This document shows, piece by piece, positions 59,400 through 64,000 of a DNA stretch of 64,000 nucleotides (its first letter is position 1; each line of letters begins with the position of its first letter). The translations under genes and the position numbers were made by a program. The notes under the pieces are model-generated. The model saw only the letters and a list, made by a program, of their open reading frames with translations. It had not been told where the DNA came from and ran no database searches. The stretch comes from Punica granatum (Eukaryota; Streptophyta; Magnoliopsida; Myrtales; Lythraceae). The stretch covers positions 22,406,568 to 22,470,567 of the forward strand of contig NC_045134.1 in the NCBI RefSeq assembly GCF_007655135.1. Direction: 5' to 3'.

Positions 59400-61088
59400 T
59401 GCTAGTTCCACGGGGCGCAACGGAAGCGAAAAAGGAACATAAATTCAAAATTCCCTACCCGTGAAACTAATTCCAAGACCTACTAGAAGAATAAGAGTAA
59501 ATAAAAGCGTACCTGGAATATTTAAAATTGTCGACCGAGCGTCCCACACGTGACGCCTCTACCGGTATCCACACCGACTTTGTCGACGAGTCTTCGAGAT
59601 CGGCGATGCTAGCGGCCAACACTCGAAAGAAACACCGATGCGACACCCGAAATTTTCAGACTAATGGACCTAATTTGAATTGAACAATTCAACCCAAATA
59701 TATATACTTTATATGCATACACATATATGCACGCACACATATATGTCTCAGCACATATAAATATATATGTGTGTTTTATATCTTTTTACTTTTCTACATC
59801 TCACAGCCATATATATCTACATATATATAAGCATATGAATGGTTAAAATTTTCTAATCCCACCGGTGTGGGATTTTGAAAAATTAGCTCTCCATGAGCCA
59901 TGTGTATAGCTAAGTGTTATCATACAATTGGCCCATGTTTCTTTCTATAATTGGCTCCAAGTGGTTCCATAAAAAATAGCCACTTAGCACACCATTAAAT
60001 CTAATAAATTGGGTATAATTAATCGGCAAATTTAATCTCATTAAATATCCGATTAATTGGTCGCATCTTAAATCATCTAATCTTTATTAGACAATTTTGT
60101 TGTTTCAAAATATCTCGTCAATTTAGTCGTAGTGTGTGACCCTTTAGGTTCTCAATTACGTTGACAGTAATATCGAAATCTCTATTTCAATATTACAAAC
60201 AGTGAGCGGCATCTAGCAATGCATCACTGTTCCTCAAGTAATTGAAAAGTCAATTTCTCGACGAACCTCGTGACCTATATTACCGTGTAATATAATCTAT
60301 TGTCCTCTATATCTCTATTGAGCCCAAGGCATGGTCGATGACATCCTTGTATGGCTCAATATCTCTCTTTCTTGGTTTACCGGGTAAGTCTATCAGAACA
60401 AATGAGTTCGATATCGCTATATCGACTCATTTGGGTATGCATACACTTTTAGACTTAACCACCAAGTGGCCATGAGATATCGCTCCCGTTTCGTAGGAGG
60501 GACAAATCCTATCTTGGTCACTCACATTCTTTTCCATGCTTTGTGGCATACCCAATAACTATCTTTATAACCAGCCTATTACGGTGGCGTTTGACAGTAT
60601 CAAAATATACGAAATTACATGTAGGAATCCATGGTGACCTCAAGTCAAAGGACCATTACACTATAGTCACTTTGAGATATGCTAATGACAGTCACGTAAC
60701 AACCCATGTAGCAATCTCATGGCGGATCAGTCCAATACACATTACTCTTAATGTATACATGTGGTGTGATTTGATATCTCCATATCCATGACCTGTGAGA
60801 CTTGGTCATCAATTAACACCCACACTAGTCTAACCGTATTATCGTTGTCCTAATTAACGATAATACTTTGACTATGGACATTTAGGAATAATGTTTGGTA
60901 ATTATAGGATCTCACAATCAAGTCACACTTGATGCCTATTGAACATACTATTCCAAGGACATTATTGTGTAAAATCATATTTAGCGCAATATACACAATA
61001 ACAGAAATGCCTCGTTTTATAATGAAATAGATATCATATTACAGAACTGATTATAGATTGCCTCTAGGGCATACACCAATTCCCAACA
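59400..61088 (-). repeat. 1,689-bp copia LTR shared by two elements
   Basis: On the minus strand it begins TGTTGGGAATTGGTGTATGC at 61088 and ends GTGGAACTAGCA at 59400, with the TG...CA ends expected of LTRs. It is preceded by a polypurine tract (CAAGTGGGAGAT) and followed by a primer site, so it serves both as a 3' LTR for the right-hand element and as a 5' LTR for the left-hand one. Its ends also match the solo LTR at 55434-57035. Confidence 0.9.
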
Positions 61089-61098
61089 ATCTCCCACT
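61089..61098 (-). other. Polypurine tract
   Basis: AGTGGGAGAT on the minus strand directly precedes the LTR start and would prime plus-strand DNA synthesis. Confidence 0.75.
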
Positions 61099-61102
61099 TG
61101 CA

Positions 61103-64000
61103 CTAGAGCCAATCTGGCATATGTCTTATGCCAATAGATCTAGTGTGAGCCTCGTGCTTGCGCTGCACAAGAGGTTTCGTAAGTGGATCTGCGAGATTCT
61201 CATCTGTTGGTATTCTGCATATCTTCACATCTCCTCTGTCGATGATCTCGCGAATGAGATGGAAGCGCCTGAGTATATGTTTGGATCGCTGGTGAGACCT
61301 GGGTTCCTTAGCTTGCGCAATGGCTCCATTGTTGTCACAATAGAGATCCACTGGGTCTACGATGCTAGGAACCACAGCAAGTTCTGTGACGAACTTCTTG
61401 ATCCAAGCCGCCTCTTTTGCAGCGTTAGAGGCAGCAATATACTCGGCCTCTGTGGTAGAGTCGGCTACTGTCTCCTGTTTGGATCTCTTCCAACTCACAG
61501 CACCTTCATTCAAGCAGAACACATACCCTGACTGCGATCTACTGTCGTCCTTATCGGTCTGGAAGCTAGCATCGGTGTAACCTCTTACAACGAGCTCTTC
61601 TTCGCCTCCATATACCAAAAACATCTCCTTAGTCATTCGTAAGTACTTAAGGATGTTCTTTACTGCGATCCAGTGTCTCTCACCTGGATCTGATTGGTAT
61701 CGACTCGTCATACTCAAAGCATACGAGACATCGAATCGAGTGCATAACATAGCATACATGATGGATCCAATAGCCGACGCATATGGAATCCTATTCATGC
61801 GGTCCCTCTCCTCTCGAGTAGAAGGACTCTGAGCCTTCGAAAGGCTTATGCCATGTAACATAGGCAGCGACCCTTTCTTAGAATCCTGCATGCTAAAGCG
61901 CCGAAGCACTTTATCTATGTATGCACTCTGACTTAAGCCAAGCAGTCTCCTGGATCTATCTCTATAAATCCTGATACCTAGCACGTAGGTAGCTTCGCCT
62001 AAGTCCTTCATAGAGAAACACCTTCCCAACCAAGTCTTCACAGACTGTAAGGAAGGAATGTCATTCCCGATCAGAAGTATGTCGTCTACATACAACACCA
62101 GGAAGATCACTACGCTCCCACTAACCTTCTTGTAAACACAGGGTTCATCTTCATTCTTGATGAAACCAAACTCTTTGATTGCATCATCAAAACGAAGATT
62201 CCAGCTCCTAGAAGCTTTCTTCAGCCCATAAATAGACCGTTGTAGCTTACAAACCTTTCCGGCACTATGTGGATCGACAAAACCCTCAGGTTGTGTCATA
62301 TACACATCCTCGAGGAGCTTCCCGTTCAGGAAAGCAGTTTTGACATCCATTTGCCAGATCTCATAATCATAATAAGCTGCAATTGCAAGCAAGACCCTGA
62401 TGGATTTAAGCATAACCACCGGAGAAAAGGTTTCGTCATAGTCAACACCATGAATTTGTCTAAAACCTTTTGCCACAAGTCGTCCCTTAAAGGTAATCAC
62501 ATTACCGTCCATGTCAGTCTTCTTCTTGAAGACCCACTTACACCCAATGGGTTTTGCCCCTTCAGGTGGATCAACCAAAGTCCATACTTGGTTAGTGTAT
62601 ATGGACTCCATCTCAGATCTCATGGCCTCCAGCCATTTCTCAGAGTCAGGGTCTATTACGGCTTCCGCATAGGTTGTAGGCTCATCATTATCTATGAGCA
62701 ATACGTCATTGTCTTGAGTCACGAGAAATCCATATCTCTCGGGCTCATGACGTATCCTACTAGACCTACGAGGCTCCTGTGTCACCTGTGCAGAAGATTG
62801 TGCCACAACACCTTGTGGTACTTGTTTTGCAACATTACCCGTCGATTGGTCAATGTCATTTTGTGGTAGAACTTCCCCAAGTTCTAATTTCCTCCCACTA
62901 GTTCCTTTGGAGAGAAACTCTTTCTCAAGGAATACCGCAGTTCGAGCGACAAACACTTTGCTCTCGATGGGATTATAGAAATAGTATCCTCGAGTTTCCT
63001 TAGGATACCCCACAAAGTAACATTTGTCCGATTTAGGGCCAAGCTTATCCGAAGACAATCTCTTCACATAAGCTTCGCAACCCCATATCTTTAGAAAAGA
63101 CATCTTGGGACGCTTCTCATACCACATCTCATATGGTGTCTTTTCAACTGATTTCGACGGAGCATTGTTTAATATGAGAGCAGTTGTCTGTAGAGCATAT
63201 CCCTAGAAGGAGTCAGGTAAGTTTGCATGACTCATCAAAGATCGAACCATATCTAATAAAGTTCGATTCCTCCTCTCTGCTACACCATTCCACTGTGGTG
63301 TTCCAGGTGGAGTCAGTTGAGATAAAATCCCACACTGTTTAAGATAGTCAGCGAACTCATAGCTCAAATATTCACCTCCTCGATCTGATCGAAGAACTTT
63401 AATATTCTTACCCAACTGATTCTCCACTTCATTCTTAAATTCTTTGAACTTTTCAAAGGATTCAGATTTGTGTTTCATCAAATACACATATCCAAATCTA
63501 CTGAAATCATCAGTAAATGTAATGAAGTAGAGATACCCACCTCTAGCAAGCTTGTTCACTGGTCCACATACATCGGTATGTATGAGAGCCAGATGATCAG
63601 TAGCTCGCTCACCTTTTCAGGTAAAAAGGGCCTTAGTCATTTTCCCCATTAAGCAAGGTTCGCATGTCTCGATCGATTCTAAATCAAACGAGTCCAGTAA
63701 TCCATCCTTATGGAGTCTAGAGATGCGATTCTCGCTAATATGGCCTAAACGACAATGCCATAGGTAAGTCGGGTTCGAATCATTAGATTTGAGCCGTTTG
63801 GTTTCCACATTATAAATAGGCGTATCTAGATCAAGAATATACAGACCATTACTTAAATGTGCACTGCCATAATATACATCATTCATGTACATAGAACAAC
63901 ACTTGTTCTTGATAGTGAAACAAAATCCCTTCTTGTCCAAACAAGAAACAGATATTATGTTTCTACTAATAGCAGGTACATAATAACAGTCGTTAAGATC
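61103..64000 (-). pseudogene. Ty1/copia polyprotein (GAG-pre-integrase, integrase, reverse transcriptase, RNase H), runs off the right edge
   Basis: One minus-strand frame runs from the window edge to the stop at 61103-61105, interrupted by only two stop codons: TGA at 63617-63619 and TAG at 63203-63205. From the N-terminal side it shows the GAG-pre-integrase zinc-like motif (HCRLGHISENRI with CEPCLMGK), then integrase core (TDDFSRFGYVYLMKHKSE, RSDRGGEYLS, GTPQWNGVAERRNRTLLDMV). The C-terminal 674-codon stretch has WGCEAYVKR, reverse transcriptase with YVDDILLIG (62067-62093), and RNase H with DSTTEAEYIA and YCDNNGAIA, ending in a lysine-rich tail. The order integrase before reverse transcriptase defines copia (Pseudoviridae-type) elements. 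The rest of gag and protease, and the 5' LTR, lie beyond 64000. The lineage is probably Tork-like, but I would not insist on it. Confidence 0.93.

Noticed and set aside
55434..59400. The two outer LTRs as the ends of one copia element
   Set aside because: They face opposite directions and the DNA between has no matching interior, so they cannot be a 5' and 3' pair of one insertion.

Overview
The window is a stretch of nuclear genome from a flowering plant, most likely a eudicot. The genes carry short GT-AG introns, the spaces between genes are AT-rich and full of small transposons, and the proteins belong to plant or plant-type families (LEA_3, DUF538, plant U1A, plant-type soluble epoxide hydrolase, Ty1/copia elements). 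I cannot name the species from sequence alone. All exon coordinates were worked out by hand from splice sites and family similarity; where given, the exon sums keep a single frame.

Region 1 (1-13.9 kb) holds three housekeeping genes, all on the minus strand: the 5' part of a gamma-tubulin complex component 4 (GCP4) gene that runs off the left edge, a complete 11-exon UTP14 gene (small-subunit processome, ribosome biogenesis), and a complete 5-exon U1A gene (U1 snRNP, splicing). They share orientation but no evident pathway.

Region 2 (13.9-21.3 kb) is repeat-rich. It contains a broken intronless gene copy at 16.1-17.2 kb lying between two proline/arginine-like GC-rich repeat arms, plus MITEs.

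Region 3 (21.3-34.4 kb) is a tandem array of three plus-strand LEA_3 (SAG21/LEA5-like) stress-protein genes. Each has the same two-exon structure, and blocks of upstream and downstream sequence are shared between the units. Copies A (24.1 kb) and B (27.7 kb) are intact. Copy C (32.0 kb) has two small compensating indels with a stop codon between them. Transposons inserted into individual units after duplication, including a 362-bp Mutator-like MITE with a perfect 10-bp target duplication.

Region 4 (35-37.5 kb) has two DUF538 genes on the minus strand, both with frame disruptions. Region 5 (37.5-46.5 kb) is mostly repeats: a TRIM element with an exact initiator-tRNA-Met primer site, SINE-like and MITE copies, a CC-domain relic of an NB-LRR gene, and an orphan last exon of ribosomal protein L18. 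Region 6 (46.6-51.2 kb) has a possible two-exon gene for a small secreted proline-rich peptide and a complete four-exon soluble epoxide hydrolase with all catalytic residues.

Region 7 (51.5-64 kb) is transposon-dominated. A minus-strand Ty1/copia element with a 1,689-bp LTR occupies the right end, its pol frame broken by only two stop codons. The same LTR is followed on its other side by a primer site, leader and gag remnant of a second element, so two elements share one LTR. A third, oppositely oriented and 5'-truncated LTR of the same family lies at 55.4-57.0 kb. I found no tRNA, rRNA or CRISPR array, and nothing that amounts to a new multi-gene system.
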